Assembly (NCBI GenBank): GCA_023398165.1
Contig: JAEWSQ010000025.1
Coordinates: forward strand, 1-64,000
Source of the DNA: Spirochaetota bacterium
GTDB taxonomy: Bacteria > Spirochaetota > Spirochaetia > Treponematales > Treponemataceae
Reading direction: 5' to 3'
Length of the DNA stretch: 64,000 nucleotides
Under the pieces are notes generated by a model, which searched no databases, was not told the origin of the DNA, and was given only the letters and a program-made list of their open reading frames with translations. Each line of letters begins with the position of its first letter. Position 1 is the first letter of the stretch. Shown here one piece after another: positions 1 to 7,992 of this stretch. The translations under genes and the position numbers were made by a program.

Positions 1-30
1 TAACTATCCAATAAAACTTGACAGGTAGCT

Positions 31-70
31 AAAAAGAAAGCAGTATGTGCAATTGCATTACACATACTGC
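31..70 (-). terminator. Rho-independent terminator of the exporter/PPOX block
   Basis: On the minus strand a perfect 10-bp stem (GCAGTATGTG pairing with CACATACTGC, 11-nt loop) is followed directly by TTTCTTTTT. It overlaps the last codons of the short gene at 58-330 and would end transcription coming from the ABC exporter and PPOX genes. Confidence 0.85.
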
Positions 71-330
71 AATAAATCAGAGGTTTGTTTTCTCTGTTTT
101 TTTTGCGTTTTTTCTCCGGCTGTTTCATTTTGTAAAGAGCGCAGTACATACGCAACTGAATAACCTGCGCAGTCAAAACCAGATTGAGTTTCAATAAAGT
201 TATTTTCGTTATTGAGTATGAATGAATCTTTTAACTGTAACGGTATTGCATCATCGGCAGGCAAAATTATGTAATTAGAAATAATTATTAGTAGGAGAAT
301 CAGGAATACAGCAATTGATAAAAACAGCAT
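58..330 (-). CDS. Short membrane-anchored protein, probable remnant of a C39-like cysteine peptidase-fold protein
   Basis: This is a 90-residue protein with an N-terminal hydrophobic segment (about residues 2-23) that looks like a signal anchor. Around residues 51-67 it has GFDCAGYSVAYVLRSL, which resembles the catalytic-cysteine helix of papain-like/C39-type peptidases. In such proteins another 100 or more residues, including the catalytic His, should follow. Here the reading frame passes into a lysine/glutamine-rich tail and stops inside a terminator hairpin, so the protein looks truncated. It lies 23 bp downstream of the PPOX gene on the same strand and is probably the last gene of that transcript. 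The family link rests on one motif and is tentative. The gene may be a non-functional fragment or a small secreted protein. Confidence 0.45.
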   Translation of the reverse strand: MLFLSIAVFLILLLIIISNYIILPADDAIPLQLKDSFILNNENNFIETQSGFDCAGYSVAYVLRSLQNETAGEKTQKKQRKQTSDLLQYV

Positions 331-353
331 AGTTATTCTTTATATTTCTTTTT

Positions 354-746
354 TTAAAATGTTTCTTCTTCTTTTTCTTTGCCGAATTGATTAAATGAAA
401 CTATCGCATCTTTGAGGTACAAAACTTCAAAAATACCATCATTAATTGAATAAAGACTATTAAGCATAGGGTTATCTTTAAGCATAGCTTTTTTTGCTTC
501 TTCCGATGGATCCTGAACAACTTTTGCTGAAACTCTAATCCATTCATTTCCGATTACTGCAGAAATTTCTACTCTATTATTCTGCATCATCTGCTTAAAA
601 CAGTCTTTTGTATTATTCGTGCAGATGTATATTCTATTTTGATATACGCTGAGTGCGCCGAATGGTCTTACTCTCGGTTTATTATTTTCGATTGTCGCAA
701 GATAAAATGTTCCTGCCTTTTTTAGAAAATTAACTGTCCTATCCAT
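354..746 (-). CDS. Pyridoxamine 5'-phosphate oxidase-fold (PPOX) FMN-binding protein
   Basis: This 130-residue protein has the split-barrel flavin-binding pattern of the PPOX/NimA-like group. An N-terminal strand TFYLATIENNKPRVRPFG is followed by a strand with NRIYICTN, then the K-Q-M-x-x-N-x-x-V-E-I-S-A region typical of the FMN-phosphate-contacting half. Its length fits single-domain PPOX proteins of Firmicutes and Treponema. The substrate cannot be inferred; members reduce or bind flavins, F420, heme or nitro compounds. It starts at an ATG preceded by AGAGGAG. It lies 41 bp downstream of an ABC-2 permease and 23 bp upstream of the short remnant gene, so it is probably co-transcribed with the exporter genes. 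Being a cytosolic redox protein next to an exporter is suggestive of detoxification only by inference. Confidence 0.8.
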   Translation of the reverse strand: MDRTVNFLKKAGTFYLATIENNKPRVRPFGALSVYQNRIYICTNNTKDCFKQMMQNNRVEISAVIGNEWIRVSAKVVQDPSEEAKKAMLKDNPMLNSLYSINDGIFEVLYLKDAIVSFNQFGKEKEEETF

Positions 747-787
747 GTATTTCTCCTCTTAGTATGGGTTTAAAATCAGTTTTCGTA

Positions 788-1585
788 TCAAGTCCCCGTT
801 CCGCTCCATTTCCTGGCGCCCTTGGTCCAGATTAGGCAGGCGAGAGTAAAACTCGCCCCTCCTATGAGCGGCGTCATCCAGGGAAAGAATCCTGCATCCA
901 CAGGGCGCAGGATTAAAAGCGAGGGGTAATAGGCCATGAATCCTATGGGAAGTAAAAATGAGAATGCGAACCGGATTATTGTATTGTACATCGACATTGG
1001 ATACCGGGCATTTTCACGGAAACGGCTCACAAGGTTGAGAAGAGAATGCGAGTTAGTGAGCCAAAAGGCCGTACTCGCGGATGCCACCATGAGAGCGCAT
1101 ACAATGAGACTTGCAGAAAACAGGAGAATGATGGTTAACACAATTCTTCCCGCTGTCCACACGATTCCGAGTCTGACGGAAGCCCATATCATGAGTCCTG
1201 CACCGATGGGGATTGCATTAAGCGAATTAATATCAATTACTTCAGACATGTAATAAAACATCATATTTAGCGGTCTGAAATAGTACTTGATGAAGTCGCC
1301 CCTCCTGACCTGCCAGGGAAGCTGCCATACATTCTGAAAAAAAACGCCGTTAGGAACCATGGCCAGCATGTAGAATCCGTAGACAAAGACAAGCTCCTCA
1401 AGCGACCATCCGGCGAGGCTTGGTATATTGGTGAACAGTACGACTACACTGAAAAAGCTCGGCAGAAACCATATGAACATGAAAACCATGGAAACAAGGA
1501 AGTCTGTGCGGTAGCTCATTCTTGCTTTCAGATACTGGGCACAAAGAAGCCGGTAAAGCCGGATATATTTACGTACTGCTGTCAT
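788..1585 (-). CDS. ABC-2 type exporter permease (second permease)
   Basis: This 265-residue integral membrane protein has about six hydrophobic segments, a charged N-terminal stretch and an R-R-G-D-F-I-K-Y motif after the second helix. That motif is typical of DUF990/ABC-2 permeases, which come as two non-identical permeases with one ATPase. It starts 2 bp after the stop of the first permease, so the two are translationally linked. With the ATPase it should form an efflux transporter in the inner membrane. Related three-gene systems are annotated as multidrug or viologen exporters, but the substrate here is unknown. The tail after the last helix is short and basic. Confidence 0.85.
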   Translation of the reverse strand: MTAVRKYIRLYRLLCAQYLKARMSYRTDFLVSMVFMFIWFLPSFFSVVVLFTNIPSLAGWSLEELVFVYGFYMLAMVPNGVFFQNVWQLPWQVRRGDFIKYYFRPLNMMFYYMSEVIDINSLNAIPIGAGLMIWASVRLGIVWTAGRIVLTIILLFSASLIVCALMVASASTAFWLTNSHSLLNLVSRFRENARYPMSMYNTIIRFAFSFLLPIGFMAYYPSLLILRPVDAGFFPWMTPLIGGASFTLACLIWTKGARKWSGTGT

Positions 1586-1587
1586 GA

Positions 1588-2391
1588 TTAACCTCCGTTT
1601 ACTACCAGCTTACGCTGCGCAATCGAGAATAGGAAGCGGGTCAGAACAAAGAAGAATAGTGCCCATACTGCCTGCTTACCAAGGAAGGGCAGCGCCTCTG
1701 CGATGCCTTCTGCGCCATCGGCAAGAATCCGGGCCGGTGCATTATATAGAGCCTGAAAGGGAAGCCATTCGAGGACAGAACGAACCCCGGCGGGATAGAA
1801 GGGAAGAGGTACGAGGGCTCCGGAGAGCACTAAGATAGCTGTATCCTTTGCGTTCGTAATGCCTCTAATCGAATGGAACGGGAATACCGCGAGCCCTGTT
1901 AAGAAGTCTATAAGAAAATTGAGAATGAATGCAGTCATAACTGCCGGAATGAATAGAAGTAAATTTATAATACTCGGGGGAGGGGAGCCTGAGAGTATAA
2001 AGGAAAGAATGAGGGCGGGCAGACCCACGGCGGCGCAGTTCACGAGTCCGTCGCCTGCAGATTCTGCAAACAGCTGTCCCATGAAATCCTGCGGTCTGCA
2101 GAGAAAGCGGAATATGTCACCGTTCGATACCAGCCTGTTCAATGTATAGTCTGATGCTGTCTGTATGGTGCTCGCGAGACTCATTGCAATTCCGACGTAG
2201 AGGTAGGCCTGCTCGAAGCCGACGCCCCCTATAACATCCGCACCGGAACCTGCATAGACAGCCTTCCAGAGAAAACGGGTAATGACTAAGTAGATTACTG
2301 TACCTGCAAGACTGAAGAGAAAGTGACCCCGGTAGGCAAGATTCGATTGGATTTCGTTGAGCATAATTTTGCGGTAAGAAGAGAACCTCAT
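1588..2391 (-). CDS. ABC-2 type exporter permease (first permease)
   Basis: This 267-residue polytopic protein has about six membrane spans. Residues 70-110 carry a cytoplasmic segment with GDIFRFLCRPQDF, which corresponds to the coupling-helix region (R-P motif) of the DUF990-like ABC-2 permease family. Its ATG overlaps the stop of the ATPase gene by 4 bp (ATGA). The three genes are therefore one operon encoding an ATPase and two different permeases. It works in the inner membrane, presumably as a heterodimer with the adjacent permease. Confidence 0.85.
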   Translation of the reverse strand: MRFSSYRKIMLNEIQSNLAYRGHFLFSLAGTVIYLVITRFLWKAVYAGSGADVIGGVGFEQAYLYVGIAMSLASTIQTASDYTLNRLVSNGDIFRFLCRPQDFMGQLFAESAGDGLVNCAAVGLPALILSFILSGSPPPSIINLLLFIPAVMTAFILNFLIDFLTGLAVFPFHSIRGITNAKDTAILVLSGALVPLPFYPAGVRSVLEWLPFQALYNAPARILADGAEGIAEALPFLGKQAVWALFFFVLTRFLFSIAQRKLVVNGG

Positions 2392-3410
2392 CCCAGAGCT
2401 CCTTCGTAAACCCGTTTGATTACTTCTTCCATGTCAATTTCCTCTACCTTAATATCCTTGATTGCGAAGGAGGCGAGAACGGGATTGAGAAGCTCAAGAA
2501 GAGGAATACGGTTTTGATCGAAGCTCAGTCCGATCCACCCGGCTGATACTTCGCTGAAGACTATCTCATTCTCTTCCCTTGTATGTAAAGCAACCTCTGC
2601 CTTAAGTCTAATTATTTCGCTCTCGGAAAGCCCGTGCACATCGAGGCGTAATGTTCTGTACATTCCGAATATGCCGTTGAATTTTTCAGTCGGACCGTCG
2701 TAAAGAATTTTTCCTTTGTCAATAAGGATAATGCGCCGTGCGAGGCTCTCAATGTCTCCGACATCGTGGCTCGAGAGTAATACAGTTGTATTCTTGACGC
2801 GGTTGAGCTCCTTGATAATAGTGCGTACCTTGGAGCGGATTTCGACATCAAGTCCGATAGTCGGTTCGTCAAGAAAAATGGTAAGGGGATCGTGAATAAA
2901 GCTTGCGGCAATGTCGCAGAGCATACGCTGTCCGAGGGAAAGATTACGTACCGGAATCCCGTACAGTTCCTTGAGCCCCGCAATTTCGTCAAAGATTCCG
3001 AGGTTTTTAGCGAAAGCCGCGTCGTCAATGCCGTATACTTCCTTTAAAAGCTTAAAGCTCTCGATGACGGCGAGATCCCACCAAAGCTGCGTTCTCTGGC
3101 CGAAAACTATACCAATGCGCTGGACGTAGCGGCGCCGCTGGCGGTAGGGTACAAAGCCGTCTACCTCGATTGTTCCGGATGTGGGTTCGAGAACGCCTGA
3201 AAGCATCTTGATTGTTGTGGATTTGCCGGCACCGTTGGGGCCTATGAATCCGACAAGCTCTCCCTGTTCGATGGAAAAGCTGATGCCGTCAACTGCTTTT
3301 ACGGTTCTATAGTTTCTGGAGAACAGATCGCGGATCGAACCCGCGAGTCCCTCCCGCCTGTTTAAGACGCGGTAATGCTTAGTTACACCGCTGAGTTGTA
3401 TGACGCTCAT
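2388..3410 (-). CDS. ABC exporter ATP-binding protein
   Basis: This 340-residue ATPase has all nucleotide-binding motifs in order: Walker A GPNGAGKST (about residue 56), a Q-loop in FGQRTQLWWD, the signature LSLGQRM (about 158), Walker B LTIFLDEP (about 175) and the switch histidine in LLSSHD (about 212). A C-terminal extension of roughly 80 residues follows the core, as in DrrA/viologen-type exporters. It is the first gene of the exporter operon, with a good AAGGAG ribosome-binding site and a recognisable promoter upstream. It energises export by the two following permeases. Confidence 0.92.
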   Translation of the reverse strand: MSVIQLSGVTKHYRVLNRREGLAGSIRDLFSRNYRTVKAVDGISFSIEQGELVGFIGPNGAGKSTTIKMLSGVLEPTSGTIEVDGFVPYRQRRRYVQRIGIVFGQRTQLWWDLAVIESFKLLKEVYGIDDAAFAKNLGIFDEIAGLKELYGIPVRNLSLGQRMLCDIAASFIHDPLTIFLDEPTIGLDVEIRSKVRTIIKELNRVKNTTVLLSSHDVGDIESLARRIILIDKGKILYDGPTEKFNGIFGMYRTLRLDVHGLSESEIIRLKAEVALHTREENEIVFSEVSAGWIGLSFDQNRIPLLELLNPVLASFAIKDIKVEEIDMEEVIKRVYEGALG

Positions 3411-3442
3411 CGTTTCTCCTTATTTCATCACTTTGATGGAAC

Positions 3443-3471
3443 AGTATAATTCTTCCATTCCGGAAAATCAA
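3443..3471 (-). promoter_or_regulatory. Predicted sigma-70 promoter of the ABC exporter operon
   Basis: Reading the minus strand, TTGATT, a 17-bp spacer and TATACT lie about 32 bp before the ATPase start codon. This is a good housekeeping-type promoter. The -35 box matches 4 of 6 consensus positions and the -10 box 5 of 6. Confidence 0.6.
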
Positions 3472-3486
3472 CAGAATAAATATTAT

Positions 3487-4233
3487 TTACTTTTTATGTG
3501 CAACAAGCCTGACAAAGGTAATATTCCGTCCAAGATCTTCTTCTGCTAATCCGTCGTATGCGTCAAGCATTCTTCCCCAGTTCAGAAACATATTGTATCC
3601 GTCTTTACCTTCATACGAATCTGCAAGTTCTACTTCAAATATCCCGCTCCGCTGGAAATGCCTTTCCCACCATTGAGCTGTATGCCACGAATAGTAATCG
3701 GCTTCCCAGTGTTTTATTAAATATTCCGGTACTTCACCGTCAATCTCATTATATAATCCCGGTACCACAATACCGATCTTACCATCGGGCTTTAAGAGTT
3801 TTCCTATATTGTTTTTCAGGTAGTACTCGCTAGTTGCATAAAATTGAAATGAATTGATGCTGATAATATTATCAAAGCTTTCATCGGCAAACGGTAGCTG
3901 ATGCGCTTCAGCATGAATTGGAAATACGCTGTTGTCAACTTGTGCTTCTTTAATTCTTTTCATGTTATCGCTCGGGCTAATCCAGTAGTCAGAAGCAAAT
4001 ACATTCACATTATATTCTTTTGCCAGGAAAATTGAGCTTACCGCCTTGCCGCAGCCGAAATCAAGAAGCCTGCTTCCCTGGACTAAATCCATTTTATCTG
4101 CAACAGATTCGGTAAGCCATAAGCAGTTTGAGCCCATCTGATTTTCTATTACCCAGTCAAAATCATATTTTGCAGACTTGTGATATTTCTTATTTTTGAA
4201 TAATGCTAGTTTTTCTTCCCTACTTAATGCCAT
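3487..4233 (-). CDS. Class I SAM-dependent methyltransferase
   Basis: This 248-residue protein has a Rossmann-fold SAM-binding motif I, LLDFGCGKAVSSIFLA (about residues 56-71), an acidic motif II in VFASDYW, and motif IV FDNIISINSFQFY. These are typical of the UbiE/Methyltransf_11 group. The substrate is not evident; related Firmicutes proteins are annotated only as methyltransferases. It starts at an ATG with AAAGGGAGAA upstream. It stands alone between the exporter operon and a zinc protease, all on the minus strand, and could belong to a recently acquired accessory block. Confidence 0.85.
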   Translation of the reverse strand: MALSREEKLALFKNKKYHKSAKYDFDWVIENQMGSNCLWLTESVADKMDLVQGSRLLDFGCGKAVSSIFLAKEYNVNVFASDYWISPSDNMKRIKEAQVDNSVFPIHAEAHQLPFADESFDNIISINSFQFYATSEYYLKNNIGKLLKPDGKIGIVVPGLYNEIDGEVPEYLIKHWEADYYSWHTAQWWERHFQRSGIFEVELADSYEGKDGYNMFLNWGRMLDAYDGLAEEDLGRNITFVRLVAHKK

Positions 4234-4312
4234 TTATATTTCTCCCTTTAAATAATAACCACACTTCATTTGTATACTGATTTTCATCTAAGGCAGAGTA
4301 CTAAGTGCACTC

Positions 4313-5152
4313 TCAAAAATTTATCAGCCTTAAATATTCCTCATATATTTCATCGCAGTCTGTATACAGCATCTCAAGGAAACTTTTTTTTGAAGCCTTT
4401 TTATAGTTTTGTATAATGGTATAACCGACACTGTATCCTATACACCATGGAAGCTGTTCCTCCTTATTGCCGAAAATATACTTGGAATATGAATCCCGGT
4501 CAGTACTGTCTTTGTTTTCTGTAATCAATGCAAGGTATCTTTTGAAATCTTCTTCAGAATAATTACTAATCCATGCAGGTTTCAAATCAGGATACAGCGA
4601 TAGTGCAAAACTGTCAGCCTGTCCTTCAGTTAAAAGTGCTTCAAGCAGATTTCCTTTTGCAGACTGCTTTCGTCCATACCATACACTTCCCCAGACACTA
4701 TGATGGTATTCGTGGGAAAAAACATACTTAATCCATTTTCTGAAATCAGGAGCAATTGGATTAATACTGATAGAAATATTGCCGAATACTCCTGCACCGG
4801 TAACTCCATTTTGATTTTTCAGTACTTCCTTATTATCTCCGGGAAAGAGAACTGTAAGAATAGTATCGTTATCCTGTTTAGGAAGTTCGGTTACGGCTCT
4901 ATTAAAATCCTTTTCCATTTTCTCTATATCAAGTGTTTTTAAAATAGTAATCTGATGCCGTAAAGTATCTATATCTGTCACTGATTGCGGTTTCATAAAT
5001 GAGATATCAAACGGCGCCCATTGCGAAAGCTCTTTCCAGATAGGATCTACAACATACTGATCCCAGTATTTTTGAATGCCGCTTTTATCGGCCGATGCTT
5101 TTTCAATAAACGTCTCAACAGAATCCCATGTTGGAATAATATTAAAACTCAT
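4313..5152 (-). CDS. DUF2268-type putative zinc metalloprotease
   Basis: This 279-residue protein has the gluzincin-like motif HEYHH (in VFSHEYHHSVWGS, about residue 147) and a downstream acidic helix LLEALLTEGQADSFA that can supply the third zinc ligand. This pattern and length match the DUF2268 predicted Zn-dependent proteases of Firmicutes. There is no signal peptide, so it probably acts in the cytosol. A strong promoter and an AGGAGA site precede the ATG. It is divergent from the alpha/beta hydrolase gene. Its target is unknown, and the family's proteolytic activity is inferred from the motif. Confidence 0.8.
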   Translation of the reverse strand: MSFNIIPTWDSVETFIEKASADKSGIQKYWDQYVVDPIWKELSQWAPFDISFMKPQSVTDIDTLRHQITILKTLDIEKMEKDFNRAVTELPKQDNDTILTVLFPGDNKEVLKNQNGVTGAGVFGNISISINPIAPDFRKWIKYVFSHEYHHSVWGSVWYGRKQSAKGNLLEALLTEGQADSFALSLYPDLKPAWISNYSEEDFKRYLALITENKDSTDRDSYSKYIFGNKEEQLPWCIGYSVGYTIIQNYKKASKKSFLEMLYTDCDEIYEEYLRLINF

Positions 5153-5258
5153 TAATTACAATTTCTCCTGAAGAATAAACAGAAATGCTTTCCCTGTTCT
5201 TCACAATTATACCGCCACGTTAGTGGGTTATTTATGCAATAGTCAGTACGCAAATGTA

Positions 5259-5286
5259 ATTATAGCTTCTTACTACTGCAAGTCAA
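5259..5286 (-). promoter_or_regulatory. Predicted sigma-70 promoter of the DUF2268 protease gene
   Basis: On the minus strand, TTGACT, 16 bp and a perfect TATAAT are followed by a leader of about 100 nt. The divergent hydrolase promoter lies about 40 bp away, so this short intergenic region drives both genes. Confidence 0.65.
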
Positions 5287-5325
5287 GTTTATTTTCCTCC
5301 TATTATAAATAAGGTTGAAGATTTC

Positions 5326-5354
5326 TTGACACCGGAAAAAATCAAATCTATACT
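5326..5354 (+). promoter_or_regulatory. Predicted sigma-70 promoter of the alpha/beta hydrolase gene
   Basis: A perfect TTGACA, a 17-bp spacer and TATACT (5 of 6) precede the hydrolase start by about 50 bp, with an AGGAG site close to the ATG. Confidence 0.75.
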
Positions 5355-5404
5355 GAATCTCTTACAGAATCATTAGTGCATTTGAGAATTTACAGGAGCT
5401 GCGT

Positions 5405-6343
5405 ATGAAGAAGAGACTGCCTCTTATTGTTATTGGAGCATTAATTTTTATTGCGGCATTGGTATATTTTTGTTTTCCTCTTACTCAAACAGATATCTCT
5501 CAGCTGCAGAATGCTGAAAACGGATCATTTATACAATTAGGCAGAGGTACGGTTCAATATGAGTGTTCCGGTACTCCCGGAGGTGAGACCATTGTTCTCG
5601 TTTCGGGCTTCAGCGTACCGTATTACTGCTGGGATCCTGTCGTAGACCTGCTTGCCGGTCAAGGGTATTATGTCGTACGGTACAATCATTACGGGCGGGG
5701 ATTAAGCGGAAGAATTTCAGGAAAATATACACTCGATGTCTTTGAAGAAGAACTTTCCCAGGTAATTACCTCCCTTACTTTAAAGGAGCCTGTTCATATT
5801 GCAGGCTTATCCATGGGCGGTCTCGTTGCTATGAGGTATGCAGTTGATAATCCCTCGCATGTAAAAACACTATCGCTCATATCTCCTGCAGGATACGTTA
5901 TGAGCGATTCCTTTTCTACTAAACTGGTTAAAACCCCGGTAATCGGGGACTTCATTATGAGGGTTTTCGGTAAACCGGTTCTTTCAAAGCGGAACTCGTC
6001 CAACCTTTATGAACCGGAAAAGTATCCTGAATTTCAATCGCAGTTTGAAAAGCAGTTCGGTTATAGGGGTTTTACCGAAGCGCTCCTGTCATCTTTACGG
6101 TATACAGAGTTTACCAATTCTCCCCAAACCTTCAAGGAGCTGGGAAAAACAGATATTCCTGTCCTCGTGTGCTGGGGCCGTGAAGACGCTGTTATTCCGT
6201 ACGAACATACCAAATCTCTTTTACAAGATGTGAAGGCGGCTCATCTGTTTACTATTGAAGGGGCGGGACATAATTCACAATATGAAAAACCCGGTGAAGT
6301 TGCGTATCTCATAGATTCTTTTATACAGCAGAATCTACGGTAA
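5405..6343 (+). CDS. Membrane-anchored alpha/beta hydrolase
   Basis: This 312-residue protein has an N-terminal hydrophobic helix (residues 5-25) acting as a signal anchor, so the catalytic domain is probably periplasmic. It contains the HG-like oxyanion region IVLVSGFSVPYYCWD, the nucleophile elbow GLSMGG (Ser about 140), the acid in CWGREDAVIPY and the histidine in EGAGHNSQYEKP. A complete Ser-Asp-His triad is therefore present. Substrate is unknown; similar proteins are esterases or C-C hydrolases. Its stop overlaps the convergent ohrR stop by 9 bp. Confidence 0.85.
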   Translation: MKKRLPLIVIGALIFIAALVYFCFPLTQTDISQLQNAENGSFIQLGRGTVQYECSGTPGGETIVLVSGFSVPYYCWDPVVDLLAGQGYYVVRYNHYGRGLSGRISGKYTLDVFEEELSQVITSLTLKEPVHIAGLSMGGLVAMRYAVDNPSHVKTLSLISPAGYVMSDSFSTKLVKTPVIGDFIMRVFGKPVLSKRNSSNLYEPEKYPEFQSQFEKQFGYRGFTEALLSSLRYTEFTNSPQTFKELGKTDIPVLVCWGREDAVIPYEHTKSLLQDVKAAHLFTIEGAGHNSQYEKPGEVAYLIDSFIQQNLR

Positions 6344-6796
6344 AACCTCTTGAGTAGAAATTTTTGCCGTGCTCCCAAGCAGTGTGTAGAGAATTCTATA
6401 TAATTCTTTTGCATCCGAAGCATCGAGCGGAACACAGGATGAGATTTTTCCGGGAATTGAAGATGCTTTTTCCTTCAGTGTTTCCCCTTGTTCCGTAAGC
6501 GATACAATGAGAAGCCGTTCATCTTCCCTGGATCTGTTTCTGCCTATTAACCCCTGTTTTTCAAGACGTTTCAGTACAGGTGTCAAGGTTCCTGAATCGA
6601 GGAGCAAAACCTCACCCAAATCCTTAACACTGGTACATTTCTTTTCCCATAGAACCAGAAGAACAATATATTGTGTGTATGTTAAGCCTAAAGGGGCAAG
6701 AAGCGGTGTATACGCCTTCACCACCTCTTTTGCGGCAGCATACAGGGGAAAACACAGCTGATTTTCCAGCTTTAACTGCTCAAAATTCATATCCAT
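6335..6796 (-). CDS. ohrR: OhrR-type MarR family peroxide-sensing repressor
   Basis: This 153-residue winged-helix protein closely follows the Bacillus OhrR pattern. It has the N-terminal KLENQLCFPLYAAAKE with reactive Cys15, then LLDSGTLTPVLKRLEKQGLI (recognition helix and start of the wing) and SREDERLLIVSLTE. Oxidation of the cysteine by organic peroxides releases such repressors from DNA. Further cysteines at about residue 54 and near residue 127 leave open a two-Cys mechanism. The gene begins 5 bp after the glutathione-peroxidase-type gene, so they form one operon and the repressor likely controls its own transcription through the operator at 7303-7348. A second ATG two codons later has better spacing to AAAGGA and may be the true start. 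Confidence 0.9.
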   Translation of the reverse strand: MDMNFEQLKLENQLCFPLYAAAKEVVKAYTPLLAPLGLTYTQYIVLLVLWEKKCTSVKDLGEVLLLDSGTLTPVLKRLEKQGLIGRNRSREDERLLIVSLTEQGETLKEKASSIPGKISSCVPLDASDAKELYRILYTLLGSTAKISTQEVLP

Positions 6797-6801
6797 TTCC
6801 T

Positions 6802-7275
6802 TTAGAGAAGCTTCACAAGATGCTTTTCAATCTGGTCGGGTGTGGTCGCAGGGGAAAATCTGGATACAACGGTGCCGTTCCGGTCAACAAGAAACTTGGT
6901 AAAGTTCCATTTAATTGCGCCCCCCAGCAGTGTTTTCTTTTTACCCTTTAGAAATGTGAACAAGGACGATGCATTTTCTCCGTTTACTTCTATCTTGGCA
7001 AACTGTGGGAATGTTATTCCGAATCTTCCCGTACAGAATGTGTAAATCTGCTCATCGCTTCCCGGCGCCTGGTTTCCGAACTGATTGCAGGGGAAATCGA
7101 GTATTTCAAGTCCCTTTCCTGCATACTTTTTATACAGAGTCTGCAGTCCTTCGTATTGCGGGGTAAAACCGCAGCCCGTGGCTGTATTCACAATGAGAAG
7201 AACCTTGCCCTTAAAATCAGCCATCAGCTGTTCGCTTCCGTCTTTTCTTTTAATAGATATATCATAAATATTCAT
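6802..7275 (-). CDS. Glutathione-peroxidase-family thiol peroxidase
   Basis: This 157-residue protein has the peroxidatic Cys35 in VNTATGCGFTPQY, the FPCNQFGNQAPG loop with the catalytic Gln, and IKWNFTKFLV with the Trp-Asn pair. The active-site residue is a normal Cys codon, not selenocysteine. Cys81 (FCTGRFGITFP) sits where thioredoxin-dependent Gpx enzymes keep a resolving cysteine, so thioredoxin is the likelier reductant (inference). It reduces hydroperoxides in the cytosol. It is the first gene of the gpx-ohrR operon and has a promoter with an overlapping palindromic operator. Confidence 0.92.
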   Translation of the reverse strand: MNIYDISIKRKDGSEQLMADFKGKVLLIVNTATGCGFTPQYEGLQTLYKKYAGKGLEILDFPCNQFGNQAPGSDEQIYTFCTGRFGITFPQFAKIEVNGENASSLFTFLKGKKKTLLGGAIKWNFTKFLVDRNGTVVSRFSPATTPDQIEKHLVKLL

Positions 7276-7302
7276 ATAATCCTCCTGAAAAATATTTCTT
7301 CG

Positions 7303-7380
7303 TTGTGCACTAAAGTAAGTATTTTGTTTGATTTAATTGTGCACAATTACAATATCGTTACAGTTACATTTAAAGTCAAG
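7303..7380 (-). promoter_or_regulatory. gpx-ohrR promoter with predicted OhrR operator
   Basis: On the minus strand TTGACT (7374-7379), 17 bp and GATATT (7351-7356) form the promoter. Immediately downstream, at the expected transcription start, is the perfect 14-bp palindrome AATTGTGCACAATT (7335-7348). A second half-conserved copy, TTGTGCAC, lies at 7303-7310. The two centres are 34 bp apart, close to three helical turns. The position suits repression by the downstream ohrR product. Confidence 0.7.
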
Positions 7381-7395
7381 TGTTTTATCAGGTTT

Positions 7396-7992
7396 TTAAC
7401 AGAATAGTATTTGCTGATCCGTAATAACGCAGTCCATACCGATATCGTGTTCTTCTGAGGGCAGCTCATCCAGTATCTGAACCTCATAACATAATCCTGC
7501 GAAAAAAGGTTTTGCTTCTTTTAACTCATTACTAAACGGCTTAAAATAGGAGTCGTAAAATCCTTTTCCCCGCCCCAGTCTTCTTCCGTCTTTGGTAAAT
7601 GCACGTCCGGGAAAGATGATAAAAAAAGAAGCGTCAATATCAGTTATTGACAGTTTTTTTAGATTCTCAGCCGGTTCCCAAATACCGTAATCTCCCTTTT
7701 CTATCTGTGCCGATAGTGGTTTTTCTGAATCAAGAAAATAATAATCCATGGTGTTACCGATAATACGCGGAAGTGCCAGTTTTTTCCCGTCCCGCAGTAC
7801 GGTATTGTGTATTGCCTCTGTTGATATTTCATCGCCGAGCGGTAAATAACTGAGTACAGTTTCCGCTTCACAATACTGCCTCAGCGATGCAAGAAAAAGG
7901 GCTGCCTTTTCTCCGCAGGCGTTCGTTTCTGCGCGTTTTATGTCGCTTCTGATTTGTTGTCTTATTTTTTTTTTCTGTTCTTGTATAGTCAT
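7396..7992 (-). CDS. 5-formyltetrahydrofolate cyclo-ligase
   Basis: This 198-residue enzyme converts 5-formyl-THF to 5,10-methenyl-THF using ATP. It shows the basic N-terminal helix, LPLGDEISTEAI, LALPRIIG and the phosphate-binding GRGKGFYDSYF near residue 142, followed by GLCYEVQ. All are hallmarks of the MTHFS family, and the length is normal. Its ATG overlaps the end of the RsbT-like gene by 4 bp, making it the last gene of the M16-DRTGG-ATPase-MTHFS transcript. Confidence 0.93.
   Translation of the reverse strand: MTIQEQKKKIRQQIRSDIKRAETNACGEKAALFLASLRQYCEAETVLSYLPLGDEISTEAIHNTVLRDGKKLALPRIIGNTMDYYFLDSEKPLSAQIEKGDYGIWEPAENLKKLSITDIDASFFIIFPGRAFTKDGRRLGRGKGFYDSYFKPFSNELKEAKPFFAGLCYEVQILDELPSEEHDIGMDCVITDQQILFC

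Noticed and set aside
936..1253. A 105-codon plus-strand frame inside the ABC permease gene
   Set aside because: It lies fully inside a well-supported permease on the other strand, has no ribosome-binding site, and its protein resembles nothing known. It is a shadow frame.
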